Of a DNA stretch of 53,580 nucleotides, positions 10,932 through 19,300 are shown piece after piece. The DNA is taken from assembly GCA_903857495.1 (NCBI GenBank), contig CAIOFF010000062.1, positions 1-53,580 on the forward strand. The letters run 5' to 3'. Under the pieces are notes generated by a model. The model did no database searches, was not told where the DNA came from, and was given only the letters and a program-made list of their open reading frames with translations. The translations under genes were made by a program, and so were the position numbers. Every line of letters starts with the position of its first letter. Position 1 is the stretch's first letter. The stretch comes from an uncultured Holophagaceae bacterium (GTDB lineage Bacteria > Acidobacteriota > Holophagae > Holophagales > Holophagaceae).

Positions 10932-12125
10932 TCAGCGACCCACGGTGGTCGTTGGGCCTAAGGCTTCGAGGCAGTCCCAGGGAAGCACCTGGACCCCGCT
11001 GCGGACCTGCTGCTGGTCGCCACCATAGACCAGGAAGGGGTCGATGGCCTGGCCGATGGACCGGGCCTCCAGAACCTCCTTCGCAGCCAGAACCGGCTTC
11101 AGCCAGGAGCCATCCAGGGTCTGCCCTGACTTGATCTCCACGAGGCGGGTGCGGTCGGGTTCCTGCAGGACCAGATCCACCTCCAGACCAGCAACCTCCC
11201 GGTAGTGGCAGGCCGCAGCCTCCAGGCCCTGGTGGAGGTGCAGCTTCATCACCTCCGAGGCCACCCAGCTCTCGAAGATTGCACCCCGGAGAGGGTGAGT
11301 CTCCAGCTGCTGAGGGGTGCGGATGCCCAGCAGGTGGCAGACCAGGCCCGCATCGTAGAAGTGCAGCTTGGGGGTCTTCACCAGGCGCTTGCGCTGGTTG
11401 CGGTGCCAGGGCCCCAGGCGGAAGCAGAGAAAGCTGCTCTCCAGCACGGACAGCCAGGCCTTGGCCGTGGGCTGGGAGATGCCCGCATCCGCCCCAAGGC
11501 GGCTGAGGTTGAGCTCCTGCCCCGTGCTGCCAGCACAGAGCCGCAGGAAGGTGTTGAAGCTGAGCAGATCGCCCACGTTGAGCACCTGGCGGACATCGCG
11601 CTGGACATAGGTGGCCACATAGTCTGCGAGCCAGCGCTCGGGAGGAATGCCCTGGTCGTGGATGCGCGGATAGGCGCCTGCGAACAGCGTGCTGAACAGG
11701 TCCCCAGGGGCCTTCGAGAACCGCCGCAGCTCACCCAGGCTGGGCGGCAGCAGGTGGAGGATGGCCGTCCGGCCCGCCAGGGTCTGGCTGACCGCATCGG
11801 TGAGCCCGAAATGCTGGGAGCCCGTGAGCACAAAGCGGCCGGGCTCTGGGTCCGCATCCACCCGATCCTGGATGTAGCTCAGCAGGCCGGCGGCATGGTG
11901 GACCTCGTCGAGGATGGCCCCCTGGGGGAACTGCCCCAGGAATCCCCGTGGGTCCTCCCGGGCGAAGGCCCGGGTCTCCAGGGGCTCCAGGCTGATGTAG
12001 GGCTTGTCGGGAAATGCCGCCTTGCAGAGCGTCGTCTTCCCCGATTGCCTCGGCCCGGTGAGGGTCACCACGGGATAGACCCCGGCCCAGCGGAGGAGCG
12101 TGGACTGGAGGTCGCGCCGGATCAT
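10932..12125 (-). CDS. AAA ATPase with DUF4143 C-terminal domain
   Basis: 397 aa. Walker A is GPRQSGKTT (24-32) and Walker B AILDEVHH (70-77). The C-terminal DUF4143 part includes EVDLVLQ near 315-321 and LVEIKSG near 328-334, an arrangement resembling a PD-(D/E)XK nuclease fold (D317, E330, K332). Proteins of this family are widespread, variable between strains and of unproven function; defence or mobile-element roles have been suggested. It ends 9 bp from the kinase stop (convergent). A good promoter at 12132-12159 places the transcript start at or next to the ATG, and there is no Shine-Dalgarno, so the mRNA may be leaderless. Confidence 0.88.
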   Translation of the reverse strand: MIRRDLQSTLLRWAGVYPVVTLTGPRQSGKTTLCKAAFPDKPYISLEPLETRAFAREDPRGFLGQFPQGAILDEVHHAAGLLSYIQDRVDADPEPGRFVLTGSQHFGLTDAVSQTLAGRTAILHLLPPSLGELRRFSKAPGDLFSTLFAGAYPRIHDQGIPPERWLADYVATYVQRDVRQVLNVGDLLSFNTFLRLCAGSTGQELNLSRLGADAGISQPTAKAWLSVLESSFLCFRLGPWHRNQRKRLVKTPKLHFYDAGLVCHLLGIRTPQQLETHPLRGAIFESWVASEVMKLHLHQGLEAAACHYREVAGLEVDLVLQEPDRTRLVEIKSGQTLDGSWLKPVLAAKEVLEARSIGQAIDPFLVYGGDQQQVRSGVQVLPWDCLEALGPTTTVGR

Positions 12126-12131
12126 GACCCA

Positions 12132-12159
12132 AGTATAGGACGCGTCTCTACCGATTCAA
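12132..12159 (-). promoter_or_regulatory. Predicted sigma-70 promoter of the DUF4143 ATPase gene
   Basis: On the minus strand TTGAAT (12159-12154) and TATACT (12137-12132) are separated by 16 bp. The predicted transcription start falls at about 12125, the first base of the start codon. Confidence 0.55.
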
Positions 12160-12215
12160 GATTCAATTTTTATTTGGTATAAAGCCATGCAGCACAAGGA
12201 CCCGACGAGCAGGAT

Positions 12216-12305
12216 AGCGTCGAAGGCCAGGGCACCACGGCCCGGCTGGTACTGCCCTGCGGTGGTGAGTCAGGCCCCTCTGCGGTGGTGGATGCCAAGG
12301 CTTGA
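12216..12305 (+). pseudogene. Displaced fragment of histidine kinase 3' end, copy 1
   Basis: Bases 12216-12241 are identical to kinase bases 10842-10867, and similarity continues with a few changes. In frame it reads SVEGQGTTARLVLP, as at the kinase C-terminus, and then runs to a TGA at 12303-12305 with a different tail. It has no start or upstream kinase sequence, so it is a remnant rather than a gene. It lies between the ATPase and the antitoxin. Confidence 0.8.
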
Positions 12306-12343
12306 CGTGACCTAAATATAGGTCTATATTTTGACCTGTATTT
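12302..12343 (+). promoter_or_regulatory. Antitoxin promoter with overlapping operator dyad
   Basis: TTGACG (12302-12307) and TATATT (12325-12330) are 17 bp apart. An inverted repeat, AAATATAGGTC (12314-12324) and GACCTGTATTT (12333-12343), with one mismatch, covers the -10 region. This is the layout expected for autorepression by a Phd/YefM antitoxin. The -35 overlaps the stop codon of the kinase remnant. Confidence 0.65.
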
Positions 12344-12348
12344 GGCTC

Positions 12349-12606
12349 ATGGAGCTTCCTGTGCAACGTATCCACGCCCGTGCCTCTGTCAGCATCAGCG
12401 ATCTGAAGAAGAACCCTTCCAGCGTGATCGACCAAGCCTCGGGCGAAGCCGTGGCCATCCTCAACCACAACCGTCCCACCGCTTACCTGGTGCCTGCCGC
12501 CGCCTACGAAGCCATCCTGGAACGCCTCGACGATCTCGATCTGGCCAAAATTGTCCGCAAGCGCCACTCGGAGGCCACCGTGAGCGTGACCCTCGATGAG
12601 CTATAG
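12349..12606 (+). CDS. Phd/YefM-family antitoxin
   Basis: 85 aa from the ATG at 12349; the frame could open 18 bases earlier with TTG but that start would sit inside the operator. The sequence RASVSISDLKKNPSSVIDQA, then a segment with NHNRPTAYLVPAAAYE, is the typical Phd/YefM fold that binds DNA with its N-terminal half and the toxin with its C-terminal tail. It overlaps the toxin frame by 11 bases. The antitoxin looks intact although its partner is not. Confidence 0.88.
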   Translation: MELPVQRIHARASVSISDLKKNPSSVIDQASGEAVAILNHNRPTAYLVPAAAYEAILERLDDLDLAKIVRKRHSEATVSVTLDEL

Positions 12607-12736
12607 GCTCGAGTTCAAGACTTCCGCCCTGAAGGAGTGGCGCAAGCTGGACAGCGGTCTGGTGGTGATCGTGGTGGTGGCCATCGGCAAGCGGGAGCAA
12701 GGCTGGGTCTACCGAACAGCCAAGGACCGGGTCTGA
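12596..12736 (+). pseudogene. RelE/ParE-family toxin with central in-frame deletion
   Basis: The frame gives 46 aa: it starts MSYRLEFKTSALKEWRKLDS, the usual N-terminus of RelE-type toxins, and ends with VVIVVVAIGKREQGWVYRTA, the usual C-terminal strand and tail. Full-length relatives have about 85-90 residues, so roughly 40 central residues are missing, with the frame kept. The lost part includes the mid-protein strands and basic residues needed for mRNA cleavage, so it is unlikely to be an active toxin. The start overlaps the antitoxin gene, the normal order for the pair. Confidence 0.82.
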
Positions 12737-12795
12737 TTCTTGCGGAGCCCCCAAGCCCCACCCTAGGCCGACCTGACGGCGCCCTTCAAGTCGCC

Positions 12796-12840
12796 CGCTT
12801 CGAGCTGGCCCGCGTCGAAGGTCAGGGCACCACGGCCCGG
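12796..12840 (+). pseudogene. Displaced fragment of histidine kinase 3' end, copy 2
   Basis: It matches kinase bases 10827-10871 at 41 of 45 positions and encodes RFELARVEGQGTTAR, against RFELASVEGQGTTAR in the kinase. Sequence on both sides is unrelated to the kinase gene. Confidence 0.75.
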
Positions 12841-12886
12841 CCTCCGCGACAACCACCCCCAGCCATCGGGCTCAGTTATCCCCGTC

Positions 12887-12949
12887 CATCCCCTCCATCC
12901 CCGTCAAAAAAAAGCTTTTGAAACAGGGATGCAGGGGATGAAGGGGATG
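12887..12949. repeat. Dispersed repeat C, copy 1 (GGATGAAGGGGATG family)
   Basis: CATCCCCTCCATCCCCGTC, an A-run, AGCTTTT and then CAGGGATGCAGGGGATG form an inverted repeat. The reverse complement recurs at 47622-47682 and half of it at 53417-53444. No coding explanation is seen. Confidence 0.75.
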
Positions 12950-12971
12950 AAAGCAAAGGCTTCGGCCTTTT

Positions 12972-12999
12972 ATCAGCAGTTATCGGTGTTCATCGGTGG
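12972..12999. repeat. Single arm of repeat B
   Basis: These 28 bases are identical to 358-385, the right arm of the element at the left end of the window. The opposite arm is not seen here. Confidence 0.8.
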
Positions 13000-13024
13000 C
13001 TGCTTTTTCTTTTGTTTGAAGACC

Positions 13025-13306
13025 TCAGCCTGCGCTCTCTGGGCTGGTCTCAGCCACCAGCCCGCAGGTGTGGACGATGCTCAGGCGGCGATCCAGCCGG
13101 TGGGCGAAGGCCTGCAGCTCCCGCAGGGCGGTGCGGGTGGCGCGGTCCAGCTCGGGCAGGTCCACCAGCTCCAGCTGCAGGTCCCGGGGGCGACCCAGCA
13201 GCAGGGGTGCCAGGGCGTCCCGCAGCAGCGCCACCTCCGGCGGGCCCAGGGGCCCGTGGACCCAGAGGTGGATCTGGTCGGCACTCACTTCCATCTGGAA
13301 GGACAT
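13025..13306 (-). CDS. Small STAS-like protein (anti-anti-sigma type)
   Basis: 93 aa from the ATG at 13306. The pattern of a beta strand (IHLWVHGPL), a helix, a strand (LQLELVDLPELD) and then RTALRELQAFAHRLDRRLSIV resembles a STAS domain, as in SpoIIAA-like proteins and in toluene-tolerance accessory proteins. The usual phosphorylatable serine after the aspartate is not obvious (ELDRATRTAL has threonines nearby). It lies 88 bp downstream of the giant surface-protein gene, past a hairpin. The family call is tentative; a plain hypothetical protein is the alternative. Confidence 0.5.
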   Translation of the reverse strand: MSFQMEVSADQIHLWVHGPLGPPEVALLRDALAPLLLGRPRDLQLELVDLPELDRATRTALRELQAFAHRLDRRLSIVHTCGLVAETSPESAG

Positions 13307-13337
13307 GGGCAGCCTTGGTTCACTTTCCGGGCGGAGG

Positions 13338-13363
13338 GGCTGCGCTCCGAGGGGAGCGCAGCC
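13338..13363 (-). terminator. Hairpin after the giant surface-protein gene
   Basis: GGCTGCGCTCC (13338-13348) and its exact complement (13353-13363) enclose a 4-base loop. It is just beyond the stop of the giant gene. There is no T-run, so full termination is uncertain and some read-through into the STAS-like gene is possible. Confidence 0.55.
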
Positions 13364-13394
13364 GTGGGGAAGCCTACCTTGGAATCTTTCTCGA

Positions 13395-16300
13395 CTAGAA
13401 GCTGATCTCAGCTTTGCCGTAAACGGCAGAGCCCATGACGGACTCTCCCGCGAGGGGCGTCCAGGTGCCATTGGTTACGCCGCCGAGGTAGCCAGAGCCG
13501 CCGCCGCCGCTGCAGTCAGCGCCGATGCTGCCACCGTAGTAGCCGCCGCCGCCACCGCACACGAAGAAACTGTACTGCTGGAGCCCGCCCCAGGCGCTAC
13601 CCCCATAACCACGGCCTCCGGCCCCCACGTTGAAGCCCCAGGAACTGGTTGCACCACCAGAACTCTGAGAGCCCCCGTTGGCAGGGGTGGGGTTGACGCT
13701 ATAGCTCTGATAGGAGCCTGAGCCGCCAGCTGAGGAGTTGCCACCCGAGGTGCCTCCTCCGCTGCCGCCAGGTCCTGCAGCACTGGTGCTACTGATGGAG
13801 GCATAACTGGAGGCCCAGTTCAGCCAGCCGGACACATTGCCTGCGCCACCTCCGCCGCCACCGGCGGCGATGAGCCAGGTGCCTCCCGAGTTCATGATGT
13901 GGGTGCCACCACCGCCCGAGCCGACGCCTGGGCCATAGGAGGCGGCGAGGGCATTGCAGTAGGAATCGCCGCCCCCATTGTAGCCGCCGGCGATGTAGGT
14001 GCCCGCCGTGACCCCCCGGTTACCCGCGCCGCCCACGACGATGGTGAGGACCTGGCCAGGGGTCACCGCCAGGGTGCCCCTGGCGTAGCCGCCACTGCCA
14101 CCGCCGATGTAGCCGTAGGTACCGCCCGGGCAGCCATACATGCCACCGGCGCCCCAGACCTTGACGGTCACGGAGGTGATACCCGCGGGCACGGTCCAGG
14201 TCTGAGCCCCACCGGTATAGTAGAGGGTGAGCACGTTGGTGGGTGTGAAGCTGATCTCACTGCCATAGGCCGTGCCGGCGCTGTTGGTGGCATAGGCCTT
14301 CAGGTAGTAGGTCGTGCTGGTCGTCAGGCCCGTGAGGTTGCTGGTAAAGGCCCCGGACTGCACCACGGTGTCGGTGGTGTGATTGCCATTGACCGACTCC
14401 GCGCCGCTGGTGGTGCTCCAGCACACGCCGGTGGCGGTGATGGTGGCGCCGCCGGTGGCGGTGATGCTGCCACCGCTGGTGACCGCCGTTCCGGTGAGGC
14501 CGCTATAGGCCGTGGTGGTCAGGGTCGGGACGGTGGTGGGCGTGGTGAAGCTGACTTCAGCCCCGTAGCCCGTGCTGTTGCTGTTGGTGGCGTAGGCGCG
14601 CACATAGTAAGTCGTGCCGGGCAGCAGACCTGTGAGGCTGCTGGTCCAGGTGGCGCCCACGGTGTTCGTGGTCTTGGTGGAGAGGGCCACCGTGGGTCCG
14701 CTGGTGGTACCCCAGCAGACGCCGTTGGCCGTAATGGTGCCGCCCCCGTTGGTCCCCAGGGTGCCGCCGGAGCTGGCCGTGGTGGCTGTGATGCTGCTGA
14801 CCGCCGTGGTGGCCGTGACCGTGGGCCCCACCACCAGGGTGGTGAAGCTGCTCTGGGCGCCGTAGGCCGTGCCCGCCGCGTTGGTGGCGTAGGCCCGGAT
14901 GTAGTAGAGGGTGCCCGGAGCAAGGCCCGTGAGGCTGGCCGTGAAGGCCCCGGTCTGCACCAAGGTCGCCGCCGCCGCCGTGGGCGTGGTGGGCGTGGCG
15001 GTGGTGGCATAGGCCACGCCCGCCGCCGTGATGGTGCCGATGGCCGTGCCCGAGATGGACCCGCCCGCGGTGGCGCTCACACCAGTGATGCTCGTGGCGG
15101 CGGTCGTGGTCAGCGTAGCCAGGTTGGGCAGCGTGGTGAAGGTCACCTGGTTGCCATAGACGGTGCTGACGCTGTTGGTGGCGTAGGCCCGCACGTAGTA
15201 GACGGTGTTCGCCGTCAGGCCCGTCAGGCTGCTGCTGAAGCTGCCCGTGGCCACGTTGTTGGTGGTCTTGCTGCTGGCGGTAGTGGGATTGGCCGTGGTG
15301 GCCCAGCACACACCGCTGGCCGTGATGGTGGCGCCGCCATCCGAGGTGATGCTCGCCCCGGAGCTGGCTGTGGTCTGGGCGATGGAGGAGGCTGCGGTGG
15401 TGGTGATGATGGGCGCCACCGCCGCCGTGGTGATCCGGGACCAGTAGGCGCCGGTGTTCACGAAGAGCCCGGGCGTGACATCGTTGGAAGTGGCCGTGTT
15501 CCAGACCATCATCCCGGCCACATGGGCCGAGAGCGGTGCGGGGTTGTAGGTGGCCACCAGGGCCAGCCGAGGCTGCAGAAAGCCCTTGGTGGTGCTGCTG
15601 ACTTCCAGCGCCGCGTTGGCATTGGGGGTGGTGGTGCCCACGCCCACGCCGCCGGTGCTGTAGCCCACGTCGCTGCCGGTGGTGGTCCACTGGGCCGAGG
15701 AGGCGCCCCAGCTGACGTTGGTGCCGTCCGTGGTGAGCACCTTGCCGCTGTTGGTGGCCTGGGCCGGCAGGATGGCGTTGGCCGCCCCTGCCTTGCTGTT
15801 GGCGCCGGTGCCGCCCTGGGCCAGGGGCAACACACCGCTGACCTCGGTGGCCAGGTTGATGGCGCTGCCATTGGAGGCGCCGGTGAGCTGCCCCTGGGCG
15901 TTCACGGTGACATTGGCCCGGGCATAGGTGCCGGCCGTGACGCCGGTGGTGTCCAGGGCCAGGGTGCCCGTGCCGGTGATGGTGCCGCCCGTGAGGCCCG
16001 TGCCGGCGGTGACGCTGGTCACGCCGCCCGAACCACTGGCCCCGGCGCCCAGCTGCCCGGTGGCGGTGTCGATCACCACGTTCTTGGTGGTGCCCAAGCC
16101 CGTGGCGTTGGCGATGCCACTGATGAAGGTCTTCGCCGTCAGGGCATTGCCGAGGACGGTGGTGTTGCTGCCCTGCCCGACGGCGTTGGTGCCGATGACG
16201 ATCTCGTTGGTGATGAGTGCTGAATCCGTGCCCGCAGCGGAGGCGCTGCTGCCGGCGCCGAGGTAGAGGTTGTTCGAGCCGTAGGCCAGGGGGGTGCCCG

Positions 16301-19300
16301 TGGCACCCGCCCCTTGTCCGATCGCCGTGTTGAAAATGCCGGTGTTCAGGCTGGCGAGGGCGCTTTCGCCGAGAGCCGTGTTGAGCCCGCCGACCGCCAC
16401 CGAGAACAGGGCCTTGGCGCCGACAGCGGTGTTCTGGGCGCCGGTGGTGTTCTGGGCGAGGGCCCGGAAGCCGAGGCCCAGGTTGTAGCCGCCCGTGGTG
16501 CTGAGCTGCAGGGCTCCGTAACCGAAGGCCGAGTTGAAGCCGGAGGTGTTGGCCGCCAGGGCCCCGTAGCCGAAGCCCGAGTTGTAGCCGGCCGTGGTGT
16601 TGGCCGCCAGGGCCCCGCTGCCGAAGGCCGAGCTGTAGCTGGCCGTGGTGTTGGCGGCCAGGGCCCCCTTGCCGAAGGCGGTGTTATCGGTGCCGCTGTT
16701 GCTTAGCAGGACCCCGTCGCCGCCCCTGGTGTTGGAGGTGGCAGGCCCGAAGGAGGCGACGCCGGTGGCCTTGACATTGGTCAGCTGGGAGCCGTCCACT
16801 GCGGGCAGCTTGGCATCGGCATCCAGCGCCACCACGTTGGTGGCGGAGGTGCCGAGGGTGAGGCCCAGGTTCGCGCGGGCCCCAGCCGCATCGGCAGCGC
16901 CGGTGCCGCCACGAGCCAGCGCGAGGGTGCCGCTGGTGAGGTTGGTGGCGTTGGTGGTGTCCACGTTGGCGACATTGCCCAGACCCAGGTTGATGCGGGC
17001 CTGCGAGTCCGTGGCGGCCCCGGTGCCGCCGCTGGCGAGGGGGAGGAGGCCTGCCACCTTGGTCCCGGCCAGATTCACTGCCCCCGTGGCCAGACGGAGG
17101 GCCGTGACCCCGCCATCGGCGATGTTCACATTCGGCGCACTGTAGCTGAGGCCGTCGCCGAAGCTGTAGTTGGAGGTGCCATTGAACTGCACCCACTGGG
17201 TGCTGGCCGAGAGGTAGACGTAGCCGTTGGCGGGCCCCGTGGCAAAGACGGACATGCTGTTCACGGGCTGCGTGAAGTCCCAGGCGACGCCGTTGTACTG
17301 GGCGATCTGGTTGACCTTGCCCACCCAGGCGTCCGTTGCAGACGCCCCGATGATGTAGCGGTCACCGGTGGTCGGAGTCGCTGGGGGAGTGGCCAGGATG
17401 CTGGTGACCGGGGCCTGCCAGGCCAGGCCGTTGGCGATCATGTCTACGTAGGCTTTGTTGGCGGCATCGTTAGCCTGGCTGGGCGTGGCCAGACCCGTGA
17501 TGGTGGCGGCGGCCAACCCACCCGAGGGGTTCCGCTTGACCAGCGTCGAGGCCGTGGCGACCTCCGTGGCCGCCGTGGTCAACGCCACGCTGGCAGCCAC
17601 GTTGGCGGCCGTGACGCCCCCCACGGAAGCCACCACTGTGGCCCCCTGGGTGCCCGTCACATCACCCAGCAGGCTACCGGTGAAGCCGGCGGCCGAGCCG
17701 CTGACATTGCCCGTCACATTGCCCGTCAGGGTTCCCGTCACATTGCCCGTGAGGGGCCCGGTGAAGCCGGTGGCCGATACGGGTCCCGTGAAGGCCGCCC
17801 CGGTCAGGGCCGCCTTGCTGTTGAAGGTGAGCCAGTCTGTGTCGGAGAGGTAGCCCGGCTGCGTCCCGCTGGCCGCGGCCATGCTGATGATGGGCGTGCT
17901 GCTGCCGGAGGCGACGGCGATGGGAGCCGTGCCGCTGATGCTGGTGACCGTGCCGCCGCCCTTGGCGCTCAAGGCGTTGAAGTCCTCTTTGGCCAGGTAG
18001 CCGTCATGGGCCCCATCGGCCTTGGTGATGCGAATGACGGGCGAGCTGGCGCCGTTCGTGACGTCCACGCTCAGGGGCGTGCCCGCGGCGGCGCCCACGC
18101 TGGTGACACTGCTGGTGGAGCTGTGGCCGGGCGTGACCCAGCCGGTGCCGCTGTAGATTTTCAGGTCCTTGTCGTGGGTGTCGTACACCATCAGCCCCTC
18201 GACCGCGCCGGTGATGCTCCCGCTGGTCATGTCCCTGCGGGGCGGCAGGAAGCCCTTGCTGGTGCTGGTGAGGTCCAGCAGCGCGCTGCCGGCCGGGCTG
18301 GCGGTGCCGATGCCCACCGAGCCGGTGCCGCTGGGAGCGAGGAGGACGGACTGGTCGCTGCCGCCCGCTGCCAAGGTGAGCGCGCCGGTGCCCGTGATTG
18401 AGCCCGTGGTCGTGCCGGTGCCGCCGTTGGCGACGGCCAAGGTTCCGCCCAGCGCGATGGTCCCGCTTGAGGTGATGGCGCTGCTGGCGGTGAGGCCGGT
18501 CGAGCCGGGATCGATGCCCACACTGGTGACGCTGCCCTTGAGGCTGAAAGCGAGGAAGTCCGTAGCGGCCAGGTAGCCGTCCGCACCGCTCGTGGCCCTG
18601 GTGATGCCAAGGGTGCCCAGGCTGGTGATCGGGCCGCCGGTGAGCGGGCCGGAGGTGGCGATGCTGGTCACGGTGCCCGTGGCGCTGCTGGTGCCGAAGG
18701 GGCCGTTCCAGTACTTCGCGTCCGGGGCACCGCTGTTGTAGTAGAAGCCGGGGGTGTCATCGGTCTGGTAGACCAGCAGGCCCGTGGCCGGGGACGTGAT
18801 GGCGAGGCGCTCTGCGATCGTCATGCGGGGCGCCAGGAAGCCCTTGCTGGTGCTGCGGAGGTCCAGCAGCGCGCTGGCGTCGGGCGTGGCGGTGCCGAGG
18901 CCGAGGGAGCCTGCGGTATAGACCACGTTGGAACCGCTCAGGCTGAACGGGGTGACCCCGGAGGTGCCGGTGGCGCCGGTGTCGCCCTTCGAGCCCTGGG
19001 GGCCCATGGGCCCGGCGGAACCGGTGGCTCCCGCCAGGCCTTGCGGACCAGTGGCGCCGGTGGCGCCCTGGGTGCCCGTGGAACCCTGGGGTCCCTGCGG
19101 TCCCTGGGGGCCGACGATGCTGACGGAGCCTGCGGGCCAGCTGCCGCCGGCCTTGGGTCCGAAGATCATGTTCGTGCTGGTGTTCACGTAGAAGTCGCCG
19201 TTCACGCCCACGCTGGCGGCGGGATCCGAGCTGCCCGACAGCGCGGCGTTGCCCGCGATGAGGATCTGCCCGGCGCTACCCGTGACGCCCTGGGCGCCCG

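Larger units (their letters stand above)
12737..13024. other. Intergenic remnant and repeat region
   Basis: This 288-bp stretch has no intact gene. It holds a second kinase fragment (12796-12840), repeat C (12887-12949) and one arm of repeat B (12972-12999), then a T-rich segment up to the STAS-like gene. Confidence 0.7.
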
